Source: an uncultured Macellibacteroides sp. (GTDB taxonomy: Bacteria > Bacteroidota > Bacteroidia > Bacteroidales > Tannerellaceae). From it: 64,000 bases of DNA. Positions within the stretch are counted from its first letter, which is position 1, and every line of letters begins with the position of its first letter. The stretch is taken from NCBI RefSeq assembly GCF_963667135.1, contig NZ_OY762974.1:1-64000 (forward strand). The letters are read 5' to 3'. This document shows positions 45,083 to 54,333 of this stretch, one piece after another. The position numbers and the translations under genes are program-made. The notes under the pieces are model-generated. The model saw only the letters and a list, made by a program, of their open reading frames with translations, ran no database searches and was not told where the DNA came from.

Positions 45083-48000
45083 TTATAAACGGACTGTTAT
45101 CTTTCCGTAACAAGGAGTAACGTCCAGTGCTTTGCAGTAGTCACCCCAGGCTATTTCAGGATAGTCCCACCGGTTGTTTATGTACAGAACCAGTTGCTCG
45201 TCTTTAAGTTTGTTGAGGCGGCAGGCTAGTTCTCCGGAAGGGGATACTATCTGTACCTTCCCTTTGTTTGCTTCGCCCGAAAGAACATACGAGTAGGTGT
45301 TTTCTTTCATCCCCTTGGCAACCTGTGTAAGCGGTTTCTTGCAATCGGCTCCGGCATCAGCGAAGTAGTAATAATTATGGGTATCGTATTCCCATGCCTG
45401 ACGGGGTTCTTCTCCGTACTTTACAACGGTCTTGTTATACAGAGGCGTTTTTCCTTTGGGAGCCCCAAAATGTTCGGATGGGTAATTACTCCAGTATGAA
45501 TTGCGATTCCATTCAAGCTGAGCAATCGTTGATGGCATATGAAACTTAACGCCCGATTCGCGCAACCAGCCGTTGGGCTCGTTCTGTGTCTCGTAATTAA
45601 TATCCATTTCTCCCGAAGCATGTATCCGTATACTGAAGTTTACGGATACACCCAGATAAGTTCCACTCAAAAGAACCTGTATCTGCTTATCCTTTTTTTC
45701 GTAAGAGAACGCAGTCTTTTTCCAGTCCGAATCTTTTACAATATAGTTTTTAGCTTTCTCGCGCACTTCCGCTCCCGTATTGTGATTGAAGTTCAGATCC
45801 AGGTTTAAGAAAGGACCTTCGGCGATCATTACTTCACCCTTCGAAACTGCATTTTTTATCAATCCTGTTTCTTTCATGAAAGGAATGCTGAAGTTGTCTC
45901 CCTTGATAATAATCCGGTCCGGAGTTTCCTCCACTTGTAGTGCATTACCTGCAGCTAGTTCGGCCACTTTTTCTGTAGTACCCAGTGTGATGGTATAGGC
46001 ATCAATCAAATCACTCTTACTTGTGAAAAACTCAATCACAACTTCATCTCCTTTTTTCCAGTCATTTGCAGGAATGGTAAATGCACCCTTCTTGCGAGGG
46101 GCAAGTTGAGGCGATACAACAGAACCTTTTTTTCCTTTATAGGTGTAGGTAATAGTAACCTCGCTGAGGTTTGTATGGTCGAAACGATTGTAAACCGGAA
46201 CCCGTAGCTTTTCGCCCGATGTGAATGCCGGAAAGTTCGTTTCGGTTACACGGATTGGCGAATAGGCTTTCTTAGTTCCCCAGAACTCCGGCTTTTCGCG
46301 TCTCCATACGTCAATGATTCCCCATTCTCCATAACCTACACAGTTCCCGGTATATGCTGCCGGCTTAGCTGTTTTACTAAACTCGATCCACCAGGGAGTC
46401 CCAACTTTGGGAGTAGGAAGCATAAAGGTTTCATCAATGAATCCCCAGATAGCTCCACCTAAACCTCCACGGCTTTCAAACAGATTACTCCACATTTTGT
46501 CCAAAGATATTCCCCAGAACTCACGAATGTTGGGATCGTCCTGCAAGGTGGAGTAGGTGTAACAGGGTACATGCGCCCACTCATCAAAAATAGAGGGATA
46601 GTTTGCCGTCTGGTAGTTGTGTACCTGGACCCCATACTGATTCAGGTTGCCTTCAACTCCCGGATAATGCATACTGATAATATCATACGCTTTCTTTTCG
46701 GCAGGTACAGTTCCCGGATAACTGAATATCGCGGGACGAGTCGTGTCGGCTGCTTTAATCCAGTCGTACGACAATTGGAAATTGGTGCCGTAAACGGATT
46801 CATTGCCAATCGACCAAAACAGGATAGATGCATGATTTCTCAAACTTGTAACCATTTCCTGAAGTTGAGACAAATATCGGTTTGTAAAGGCTGTGTCGTT
46901 TTGAGAATTAGCGGGACCGTAGTTTTTCTGACGGTGTGTGTCCACAAAGCAGATGGCTGTTTCGCATTCAACGTATAGTCCCATTTTGTCGCAGTATTCC
47001 AGAAAACGCTCTGTTGGTGGATAGTGAGATGTACGAACAAAGTTCATATTTGATTTTTTGAACAGAACGACATCCAGACTGTCATATTCGGCGGTAGTTG
47101 TACGTCCCAATGTAGGATGCATGTCGTGACGGCAGGCTCCCCGAAGTTTTACCGGCTTGCCATTAACGAATAGTTGGTTTTCTTTGATTATAATATCCCT
47201 GAACCCAATCTGGCGTGTGAACGAATAAATTTCTTTCCCGTTTTCTACGCAGGATGTACGAAGGGTATATAGATTCGGATGTTCGGCATCCCATTTTTTA
47301 GGATTAGATACCTGCATTCGGTGCGTAAGCGTGTCGGTTCCGACAGGGATCTCCACACTGGAATTACTCAGCGATATTACTTTTCCTTGTGGATCAAGCA
47401 GCGTGAATTTTACCTGCATCGCCTTTGTATGCTGCAAAGAAAGCGCTACATTCAGTGAGGCATGCGTGTAATTTTTATCCAGTACGGTTTCGACCCGAAA
47501 GTTGTCGATATGATTTTTGGGGAGCGCATAAATCAGGACATCCCTTAATATACCCCCAATTGGATGATGGGCATATCCACTTGCATAGGATATATCATCT
47601 TTGCGGTCGGTTACCTCCAGTTTTATTTCATTGTTTTTCCCGGGCTTGATATAAGTTGTTACATCGCTTTCCCATCGGGTGAACCCTCCGTGATGCTCAC
47701 GGATGAATGTTCCGTTTACAAACAAGCGTGCATACGAATAAACTCCGTCGAATCGTAAAATAACTTGCTTACCGGCAAAATCGGCTGGAATGGAAAACGA
47801 TTTTCTGTAGAGTACAGGCTTGTCGTGTTCGATGGCAAAGCCCTGCATGGCACATTCGCCGGGAACGACTATAGTTGACCAGCCTCCTTTAGGCTTGTAA
47901 CTACTTTTTTCCATGCTTTTTTGAGGCTGGGGATCAAATTGCCAGGTTCCGTTTAATAGGAGCCGGTAATTGTGGACTCCTGCAACAGCACCGGGTAACG

Positions 48001-48085
48001 GCGGTTGCTTACTAGCTGCTTTCGATGCAAAACTGATCGCAAAGCAAAGCAGACATTGAAGGATAATAAGTCGTTTTGTACGCAT
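45083..48085 (-). CDS. GH2 family glycoside hydrolase (beta-galactosidase-like)
   Basis: 1000 residues. Signal peptide MRTKRLIILQCLLCFAISFASKA; the start is set at this Met because the upstream extension overlaps the symporter gene. Sandwich domain about 50-220 (LLLNGTWQFDP, ILRFDGVYSYARLFVNG), immunoglobulin-like domain, then the GH2 barrel with GACRHDMHP, FVRTSHYPP, acid/base Glu in ILFWSIGNESVYG and nucleophile Glu in SIFDEWAHV. It removes a terminal beta-linked sugar in the periplasm. Last gene of the minus-strand block, 38 bp after the symporter. Confidence 0.92.
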   Translation of the reverse strand: MRTKRLIILQCLLCFAISFASKAASKQPPLPGAVAGVHNYRLLLNGTWQFDPQPQKSMEKSSYKPKGGWSTIVVPGECAMQGFAIEHDKPVLYRKSFSIPADFAGKQVILRFDGVYSYARLFVNGTFIREHHGGFTRWESDVTTYIKPGKNNEIKLEVTDRKDDISYASGYAHHPIGGILRDVLIYALPKNHIDNFRVETVLDKNYTHASLNVALSLQHTKAMQVKFTLLDPQGKVISLSNSSVEIPVGTDTLTHRMQVSNPKKWDAEHPNLYTLRTSCVENGKEIYSFTRQIGFRDIIIKENQLFVNGKPVKLRGACRHDMHPTLGRTTTAEYDSLDVVLFKKSNMNFVRTSHYPPTERFLEYCDKMGLYVECETAICFVDTHRQKNYGPANSQNDTAFTNRYLSQLQEMVTSLRNHASILFWSIGNESVYGTNFQLSYDWIKAADTTRPAIFSYPGTVPAEKKAYDIISMHYPGVEGNLNQYGVQVHNYQTANYPSIFDEWAHVPCYTYSTLQDDPNIREFWGISLDKMWSNLFESRGGLGGAIWGFIDETFMLPTPKVGTPWWIEFSKTAKPAAYTGNCVGYGEWGIIDVWRREKPEFWGTKKAYSPIRVTETNFPAFTSGEKLRVPVYNRFDHTNLSEVTITYTYKGKKGSVVSPQLAPRKKGAFTIPANDWKKGDEVVIEFFTSKSDLIDAYTITLGTTEKVAELAAGNALQVEETPDRIIIKGDNFSIPFMKETGLIKNAVSKGEVMIAEGPFLNLDLNFNHNTGAEVREKAKNYIVKDSDWKKTAFSYEKKDKQIQVLLSGTYLGVSVNFSIRIHASGEMDINYETQNEPNGWLRESGVKFHMPSTIAQLEWNRNSYWSNYPSEHFGAPKGKTPLYNKTVVKYGEEPRQAWEYDTHNYYYFADAGADCKKPLTQVAKGMKENTYSYVLSGEANKGKVQIVSPSGELACRLNKLKDEQLVLYINNRWDYPEIAWGDYCKALDVTPCYGKITVRL

Positions 48086-48123
48086 AGAGTTTATGTGTGA
48101 TATTAAATTAATTGACTGGGTTG

Positions 48124-49689
48124 TTACCACCAAATGGTGTAAAACGCAATAAGAATGATTATTATAACACAGGCTGCTATATTGAATGACTTTGTGGTCT
48201 TAAATAAATCCGGTGTAAGGACGATGGATTTTTCGGACACACCTTTCTTTTCAATAAGCGCACTGATCAGGATGGTAAAGCAGCAGAGAATAAAGACAAT
48301 TCCCATACGGTCCATCCAGGGAAGTTCCGGCCATACGTATTTAAGCAGAGCCGAGAAGGCAAACGAACCGATTGCGGCCAGTAAAGCCCCATTGGCTGTT
48401 GCTCGTTTATAAAAGAAGCCGGCCAGGAAAATAGAGAGCGCCCCCGGACTAATAAATCCGGTAAATTCTTGTATATACTGAAAGGCCTGATCCAATCCCG
48501 AAAGTAGGGGAGCTATTGTTATGGCAACTAGCAGCGAGGCAAAACTTGCCCATCTTCCGGTTCGTACTAATTCTGTTTCACTGGCTTTCTTTCGCAAATA
48601 GGGTTTGTATATATCCAGCGTGAAAATTGTGGATATGCTGTTCATCATGGATGCAAGCGAACTGACGATCGCCGCTGTTAATGCGGCAAAAGCAACCCCT
48701 TTAACACCTACCGGCAACAAATTACTTAAAAGCCACGGATATGCTTCGTCCGATTTTGACAGAGGAGCTTCCAGCGCAAAAGCCGCAATACCCGGTATCA
48801 CAACCAGCAGGGGAATAAATAATTTGATAAAACCTGCAAATATCATTCCTTTTTGAGCTTCCTCAACCGATTTGGCCGCAAGTGCCCGTTGGATAATATA
48901 TTGGTTGCAACCCCAGTAATACAGATTGGCTACCCAAAGACCGCCAATGATAACCGAAATGCCGGGAAGATCTTTGTATCCGGGATGCGATTTGTCCAGA
49001 ATCAGGTGAAATTTGTCCTGTGTTTTTGCGCATAAATTACTAAAGCCCTGGATCGCTCCGTCGCCTTCGCCCAATAAATTGAGCGCAATATAAGTGGTCA
49101 TTAAACCTCCGCCAACCAGGAATATTACCTGAATAACATCGGTAAGAGCCACCGCTTTTAGTCCTCCGTAGATCGAATAAATTCCTGCAAATAACGCTAA
49201 TCCGATTACTCCGTATATCATGGGGAACCCCATTACCTTCTCGATCGTTAAAGCCCCTAAGTAAAGTATGGAGGTTAAATTGATAAAAATAAACACCGCT
49301 AGCCAGAATATGGCCATAACCGTTTTAACTCGTTTGTCGAAACGTTCTTCCAGAAACTGGGGCATTGTGAAAATCTTTTTTTCCAGAAAAATGGGAATAA
49401 AGAATTTGGCTACAATAATTAGCCCCAATGCCGCGATCCATTCGTAGGTAGCCATGGCCAATCCGATTGCATAGCCCGATCCGGACATTCCCACAAATTG
49501 TTCGGCAGAAATATTTGATGCAATAATGGAAGCCCCAATGGCCCACCAAGCCAGCCCTCTTCCTGCCAGAAAGTAATCTTTGGAGTCTTTTTTTGTTCCT
49601 TTCTTTGTGCGCGAAACAAATAAGCCGACACACATGATCAGCATGCAGTAAGCTACAAAAATGGCAAGATCAATAGCCGATATATTCAT
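48124..49689 (-). CDS. Sodium:solute symporter (SSS family)
   Basis: 521 residues with about 13-14 TM helices. SSS features: DYFLAGRGLAWWAIGASIIASNISAEQ, GYAIGLAMATYEW and LTDVIQVIFLVGGG in the middle, plus FTGFISPGALSIFLAGFF. Couples Na+ influx to uptake of a sugar or sugar acid across the inner membrane. It sits between the lactonase (12 bp upstream) and the GH2 (38 bp downstream), so it probably imports the sugar released by the GH2 enzymes. Confidence 0.93.
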   Translation of the reverse strand: MNISAIDLAIFVAYCMLIMCVGLFVSRTKKGTKKDSKDYFLAGRGLAWWAIGASIIASNISAEQFVGMSGSGYAIGLAMATYEWIAALGLIIVAKFFIPIFLEKKIFTMPQFLEERFDKRVKTVMAIFWLAVFIFINLTSILYLGALTIEKVMGFPMIYGVIGLALFAGIYSIYGGLKAVALTDVIQVIFLVGGGLMTTYIALNLLGEGDGAIQGFSNLCAKTQDKFHLILDKSHPGYKDLPGISVIIGGLWVANLYYWGCNQYIIQRALAAKSVEEAQKGMIFAGFIKLFIPLLVVIPGIAAFALEAPLSKSDEAYPWLLSNLLPVGVKGVAFAALTAAIVSSLASMMNSISTIFTLDIYKPYLRKKASETELVRTGRWASFASLLVAITIAPLLSGLDQAFQYIQEFTGFISPGALSIFLAGFFYKRATANGALLAAIGSFAFSALLKYVWPELPWMDRMGIVFILCCFTILISALIEKKGVSEKSIVLTPDLFKTTKSFNIAACVIIIILIAFYTIWW

Positions 49690-49701
49690 AGTATAGATTT
49701 T

Positions 49702-50583
49702 TTAGTGAGTGATAAAAGGATAATGATTGATACCAGCTCTCGCATTCACATTTGCTACAAATAAGCCACCACTCGTAGGATAGGCAACTTTCTCTTCTTC
49801 GGTGAGACCAGCGCGGGCTGTTGTGATAAAAAGCTGATTCTTCTCTTTTCCTCCAAACGTACATGACGCTGCATTTGGCACAGGAATCTCAATTTTGTCT
49901 TCCAGCACTCCCGTTTGGGGGTTCCAAATATAGACACCAAAGCCTCCCCAATGAGCTACCCAGAGGAATCCGTTCTCGTCGATGGTCATCCCATCGGGTA
50001 CGCCGTATTGGGAAGGAACCTGTATAGCTACCCGAAGGAATGTGATTTCTCCTTTTTCCGGATTGTATGCATACGCATGGATGCACCCTTTTCCTGAATC
50101 GGCATAATACATGCATGTTCCTGTTTTATCCCAGACGATGCCGTTTGGAATGCATTGTTTGTCCAGCACTTTCCGCAGGCTAAAATCATTTTCCATGCAA
50201 TAGAGAGCACCTGTGTTTTGATGATCAGTCAGATGCATAATTCCAAGCCAGAGACGACCTTCGGGCGATGCTTTTCCATCGTTGGGGCGTAGATTGGGCT
50301 GATTGGCTTCAATTTCTGTTATCGTTGTGAGTTCTTTTGTTATCAGGTGGTAAAGAACCAAACGCCCACTCAAGGCCAAAATGACTTCATTCTTTCGTTG
50401 AGTGGGTATAATGGTCGACACTCTTGCTGGAAGAATGTGGTCTGAAAAACAGTTTGTTGAAGGATTAAACACGTGAAGAATACACGAGTCGATGTCTACC
50501 CAGAGTAAAACTCCGATATCGTCGAGCCAGGTCGCAGCTTCGCCTATTTCATCCATGCAGGGGTATAAAAGTTCCGCTTTCAT
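49702..50583 (-). CDS. SMP-30/gluconolactonase family lactonase
   Basis: 293-residue six-bladed beta-propeller. Metal-binding residues of the family are seen: Glu in DEIGEAATW, Asn in CIPNGIVWD and Asp in YGVPDGMTIDENGFLWVAHWGG. It would open a sugar lactone to the free acid in the cytoplasm (no signal peptide). It follows the SDR gene by 10 bp and fits the second step of an oxidative sugar pathway. Confidence 0.92.
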   Translation of the reverse strand: MKAELLYPCMDEIGEAATWLDDIGVLLWVDIDSCILHVFNPSTNCFSDHILPARVSTIIPTQRKNEVILALSGRLVLYHLITKELTTITEIEANQPNLRPNDGKASPEGRLWLGIMHLTDHQNTGALYCMENDFSLRKVLDKQCIPNGIVWDKTGTCMYYADSGKGCIHAYAYNPEKGEITFLRVAIQVPSQYGVPDGMTIDENGFLWVAHWGGFGVYIWNPQTGVLEDKIEIPVPNAASCTFGGKEKNQLFITTARAGLTEEEKVAYPTSGGLFVANVNARAGINHYPFITH

Positions 50584-50593
50584 TGATAAACAA

Positions 50594-51388
50594 TTAATAG
50601 TTATCCTGCATCAAAGCCGAGCGGCCGCCATCCATCAATATGGTCGTGCCACTGATGAAACGAGCCATTGGTGAGGCCAGGTATACACATAAATCACCAA
50701 CTTCTTCCACGGTGCCAATTCGTTTAACAGGATGCAGATCAATGGTACGCTGACGTTCGGCTTCTGCATCCGGAAAAGAACCGAACCACGTGTCGTTTCC
50801 TGCCGTATCAATAAAACCGGGAGCAACACCAACCGTTCTGATTTCGGGCCCCCACTCAATAGCGAGTGCCCTTGCGAGTCCTGTAATAGCTGTTTTTGTT
50901 ACGTTGTAAGGGAAACATCCCGGAATAGAACTGTATGCGTGATTGGAAGTCATCAACAATATAACACCTTCTCTGCTTTTAACAAGCCACGGGCGGCAGA
51001 GCTGAGCCAGCCTCCAGTGGGAGGCCAGATTCAGATCCATATTGTATTGCCACTGATCCTCCGTACAATGTTCGACTCCCTTAAAAACGTTTACTCCTGC
51101 ATTGGAAACCAATATATCCAGTCTTCCAAATTTTTCTATGGTTTTTTCAACCAGTAGCTCCAGATCCTCTTTTTTGGTCACATCCGCTTGTACATAGAGC
51201 GATTGCATCCCCTTTGACTCCACGGCCGATTTAAACAATTCCGCACTTGGATCATTTTCGGGTTTGCGTGAGCAACCGGTTACATGCGCTCCGGCTTTGG
51301 CAAACTCTGCGGCTACCCCAAGTCCGATGCCGGAGGATACGCCGGTTACCAGAACTACTTTGTCTGTAAAATCTATAACAAAGCTCAT
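50594..51388 (-). CDS. SDR family NAD(P)-dependent dehydrogenase
   Basis: 264 residues from the ATG at 51388; the longer TTG frame runs into the dehydratase gene. Features: TGVSSGIGLG (cofactor loop), SNAGVN, a Tyr/Lys pair in FPYNVTKTAITGLARAL and C-terminal FISGTTILMDGG. Ser of the usual Ser-Tyr-Lys triad is in LMTSNHAYSS. Probably oxidises a free sugar to its lactone, the first step of the pathway. It starts 4 bp after the dehydratase stop. Confidence 0.92.
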   Translation of the reverse strand: MSFVIDFTDKVVLVTGVSSGIGLGVAAEFAKAGAHVTGCSRKPENDPSAELFKSAVESKGMQSLYVQADVTKKEDLELLVEKTIEKFGRLDILVSNAGVNVFKGVEHCTEDQWQYNMDLNLASHWRLAQLCRPWLVKSREGVILLMTSNHAYSSIPGCFPYNVTKTAITGLARALAIEWGPEIRTVGVAPGFIDTAGNDTWFGSFPDAEAERQRTIDLHPVKRIGTVEEVGDLCVYLASPMARFISGTTILMDGGRSALMQDNY

Positions 51389-51392
51389 TCGT

Positions 51393-52562
51393 TTAAATAT
51401 AAAAGTTTGCGGGAGGATTACTAACAATGCCCGGATGTTTTTCCATTTCTTCTTCGATCAGATCCACGCCCAGTCCGGGACGGTCCGAAAGATGAAGATG
51501 TCCGTCGTATACCATGTCACTGATTGGATGATCAATAACTGTATCTCTCCATTCCACATCATTGAACATAAATTCCTGGCGGAAGAAATTGGGAATGGCC
51601 GCACAAACATGCGATGAAGCAAGGGTGGATAAAGGACCGTTTGGATTATGAGGCGCGATCAGCACATTGTATGCTTCGGCCATGGTTGCCATACGTTTCA
51701 TTTCGGAAGGTCCGCCGCAACGGGTAATATCAGGCATAATCACATCGCACACGTGTTTTTCAAGTATGGAACGAATTCCGAAACGGGTGTAATGGCGTTC
51801 TCCTACACAAATAGCCACGTCCGAAGGGATTCTTTCGCGCATGGCCCGAAGGGTTGAAGAGCTTTCGGGGCCTGCTGGTTCTTCATACCAGGTGATGTCA
51901 AGTTTAGCCAGCCGTTCGGCCATTTTTACGGCTACACGGTAGTTCAACATGGCATGCGTCTCGATCATAATATCAAATTCCGGACCTACCGCATCTCTTA
52001 CCGCTTTGGATACGTCGAAAGCCAGATCCTGCTGTTTGGCGGTGAGGGTTAAGTTTGAAGACAAATCTTCTCCATACAGGTAGTTTGTGTGTGCGAATGG
52101 ATCAAACTTAAGGCCGGTGAATCCCGCTTCTTTTACCTTGAGAGCCTGTGCCGTATAGTCTTCCACATTATGCCCCCCTCCGGTAAACCAGTAGTTTGCA
52201 TAAAGAAGTATGTTTTTACGGTAAGCACCACCCAAAAGCTCGTAACAGGGAACACCCAAAACTTTCGCTTTCAAATCCAGTAAAGCCATATCAATGCCAC
52301 TGATGGCACACATGCTGGCGCCATAGGGGCCAATCCAGTTTAAATCCCGGTAAAGCTTTGTCCAGATAAAATCTGTCCGCATGGGGTCCAGTCCTATAAT
52401 TCTTTCTCCAATGTGTTTGGCTGCGCCGTAAACAACCGGGCTTCCCGGCCAGTTTGTAGCTTCACCAACACCTGTGTATCCTTCGTCTGTATAAATTTTA
52501 AGTAATGTCCAGTTGTACTTAACGCCTTGTACCAACCAGACTTTTACGTCCGTAATTTTCAT
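51393..52562 (-). CDS. Enolase-superfamily sugar acid dehydratase (MR/MLE family)
   Basis: 389 residues. N-terminal capping domain (MKITDVKVWLVQG..WTLLKIYTDEGYTGVGEA). The barrel has ligands in DIMIETHAMLNYRVA (D/E and His), WYEEPAGPE and AICVGERHYTR, with the catalytic His in LIAPHNPNGPL. This resembles galactonate/gluconate-type dehydratases, which make 2-keto-3-deoxy acids. The exact sugar acid is not readable. It lies between the aldolase (35 bp upstream) and the SDR (4 bp downstream). Confidence 0.9.
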   Translation of the reverse strand: MKITDVKVWLVQGVKYNWTLLKIYTDEGYTGVGEATNWPGSPVVYGAAKHIGERIIGLDPMRTDFIWTKLYRDLNWIGPYGASMCAISGIDMALLDLKAKVLGVPCYELLGGAYRKNILLYANYWFTGGGHNVEDYTAQALKVKEAGFTGLKFDPFAHTNYLYGEDLSSNLTLTAKQQDLAFDVSKAVRDAVGPEFDIMIETHAMLNYRVAVKMAERLAKLDITWYEEPAGPESSSTLRAMRERIPSDVAICVGERHYTRFGIRSILEKHVCDVIMPDITRCGGPSEMKRMATMAEAYNVLIAPHNPNGPLSTLASSHVCAAIPNFFRQEFMFNDVEWRDTVIDHPISDMVYDGHLHLSDRPGLGVDLIEEEMEKHPGIVSNPPANFYI

Positions 52563-52597
52563 ATATTTTGTTTTTTTTGAATCTTAATTCTTCCAGA

Positions 52598-53290
52598 TTA
52601 CATAATGCCAAATTTGTCGAAAGCTTCTCTTGAAGGCATTCCTTCTTGTATTTTTTTAAGCACCACCCGTTCGCCTCTTGCTTTTTCGAGGGATTTGGTG
52701 ATTACTTCCTCTTCAATGCTTCGTGGAATAACACATACTCCGTCCACATCCCCAATAATAATGTCTCCATCATTTATAAGAACACCTTCCATATCAATGG
52801 GAACGCGGAAGTCAATTACTTTTCCTCTCGGAGCCTGATCCTGTGCATACGGACCATAAGAAAAACAAGGGAAATCAAGGGCAAGAATCCCTTTTGTGTC
52901 TCTGGAGTAGCCATTCACTACAGCACCTGCGGCCTTACAGGCGATAGCCCGTGCGCTCATCAATTCTCCCCACAAAGCATAGGCGGGAGAGGAGCCGGAA
53001 CAAATGTATATTTCGTCTTCCTTCAAATCGTCTAAAGCTTCGAGCATAAGACCAAATGATTTTTTGAGCAAGGGATTGCTTCCGCCAGACGTGGCGTTTT
53101 CCAATACATCTGTTTCCAAAACGGTCATTGCGCGTCCGACAACGAACATATCATCCCGCAGGGGGCGGATGCGCGGGGGAAGAAACTGGCGCGTGTATCC
53201 TAACTTGTCCATAATATCTCCGATTACGGCGGTATACAGTTCCTCTTTAATTAGAGCGAACAATGATTTATCCTCTTTCCATTCCTTCAT
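52598..53290 (-). CDS. RraA-like class II pyruvate aldolase family protein
   Basis: 230 residues. Family features: LYTAVIGDIMDKLGY at the N-terminus, AIACKAAGAVVNGYSRDTKGI (conserved Arg-Asp of the active site) and IIGDVDGVCVIPRSIEEEV. Related proteins are 4-hydroxy-4-methyl-2-oxoglutarate aldolases or RNase E regulators. With the Arg-Asp pair and its neighbours, a role as aldolase cutting a 2-keto-3-deoxy acid to pyruvate is the best inference. It is first in the enzyme sub-block and has its own promoter box. Confidence 0.88.
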   Translation of the reverse strand: MKEWKEDKSLFALIKEELYTAVIGDIMDKLGYTRQFLPPRIRPLRDDMFVVGRAMTVLETDVLENATSGGSNPLLKKSFGLMLEALDDLKEDEIYICSGSSPAYALWGELMSARAIACKAAGAVVNGYSRDTKGILALDFPCFSYGPYAQDQAPRGKVIDFRVPIDMEGVLINDGDIIIGDVDGVCVIPRSIEEEVITKSLEKARGERVVLKKIQEGMPSREAFDKFGIM

Positions 53291-53331
53291 GGTGTGTTAT
53301 TTATATGATTTTATTTGTTTTTTATAGTACA

Positions 53332-53339
53332 CAAAAGTA
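53332..53339 (-). promoter_or_regulatory. -7 box upstream of the RraA-like gene
   Basis: Minus-strand TACTTTTG in the string TATACTTTTG, identical to that of the GH20 promoter. No clear -33 box. The leader would be about 35 nt. Placed in the 180-bp gap after the AraC gene, so the catabolic genes may be transcribed separately. Confidence 0.45.
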
Positions 53340-53470
53340 TATAATACGATTAAATAGATGTTTAGAAACTCTTCCTATATAATTATGCCTTAAGGACCAT
53401 ATATTAGTAATATGTGTAAAAAACGGAACAAATAAAATAAATATATGACCTGGAATTTTTTAAGGTGTTA

Positions 53471-54328
53471 TTATCGATTTGTAATCTCTTTTGGAGATAT
53501 ACCCATCTGTTGTTTAAACACGCGGGAGAAATACTGAGGAGACTTGTATCCGCATGTGAAACAGATCTCTTTTACGGAGAGTTCCGTATTTTTAAGTAAA
53601 TCAATCGCTTTGTTAATTCGAATTTGATTGAGGTAATCAAGTGGCGAGATGTTAAGATGCTGTGCAAAGAGCTTTCTTAAGTATCTTTCTCCAATTCCGG
53701 CTTGCTGTGCCACATCTTCCATTGTTATATCGGTATGAAAATTCATACGCAAATATGAGATTGCCTTTTTTAAGCTTTCGTTTGTGCAAATTGGAAGATA
53801 GGCTTCGTCCATATGTCGGTAAATAAGAATCAACAACTCTGCGTAATACATGATAACTAAGTATTGATAATATTTATTTTTAGAATTTAGTTCATTAACG
53901 ATACGTTGTACTGCCCGCATAATTCGAACATTATTGACAATTTTAATAAGATGATTGGCTTCCGAAAAGATTGTGACAGGAGTCAAACCTATGCTTGTCA
54001 TATTCTCTGAAGAATCAAATTTTGAAAAAATTTCGGGAAGAAACTCCAGTTGCATCAGTATTGTTCCTTCCGCTCCCGCTTCGAACGAGTGTTTTACATT
54101 TGAACAAATAATCATTATTTCGTTTTCACTGAAGCAGACACTTTCGTTTTCCAGCCTAAGGATACAGTTTCCTTTTTTTACATAGTTAATTTCGATGCGC
54201 ACATGCTGATGCGGACCGAACTTTTCGAATGGTTTAAAAGATACAAAACGAAACACATCTGCCAATCTTTTCTTTTCGAGGTTCCTGACTATTTCTTCCA
54301 GGCTAGTAAAAAGGGAATTTGTGTTCAT
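53471..54328 (-). CDS. AraC family transcriptional regulator
   Basis: 285 residues. The N-terminal cupin-like sensing domain (about 25-150) contains FGPHQHVRIEINYVKKGNCIL and NEIMIICSNVKHSFE. The C-terminal double helix-turn-helix (about 185-283) has ITMEDVAQQAGIGERYLRKLF and SVKEICFTCGYKSPQYFSRVFK, ending GISPKEITNR. Likely senses a sugar and controls the neighbouring glycoside hydrolases or catabolic genes. It starts 5 bp after the GH2 stop and lies between the hydrolases and the oxidative enzymes. PULs more often use hybrid two-component or anti-sigma systems. Confidence 0.93.
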   Translation of the reverse strand: MNTNSLFTSLEEIVRNLEKKRLADVFRFVSFKPFEKFGPHQHVRIEINYVKKGNCILRLENESVCFSENEIMIICSNVKHSFEAGAEGTILMQLEFLPEIFSKFDSSENMTSIGLTPVTIFSEANHLIKIVNNVRIMRAVQRIVNELNSKNKYYQYLVIMYYAELLILIYRHMDEAYLPICTNESLKKAISYLRMNFHTDITMEDVAQQAGIGERYLRKLFAQHLNISPLDYLNQIRINKAIDLLKNTELSVKEICFTCGYKSPQYFSRVFKQQMGISPKEITNR

Positions 54329-54333
54329 GATAA

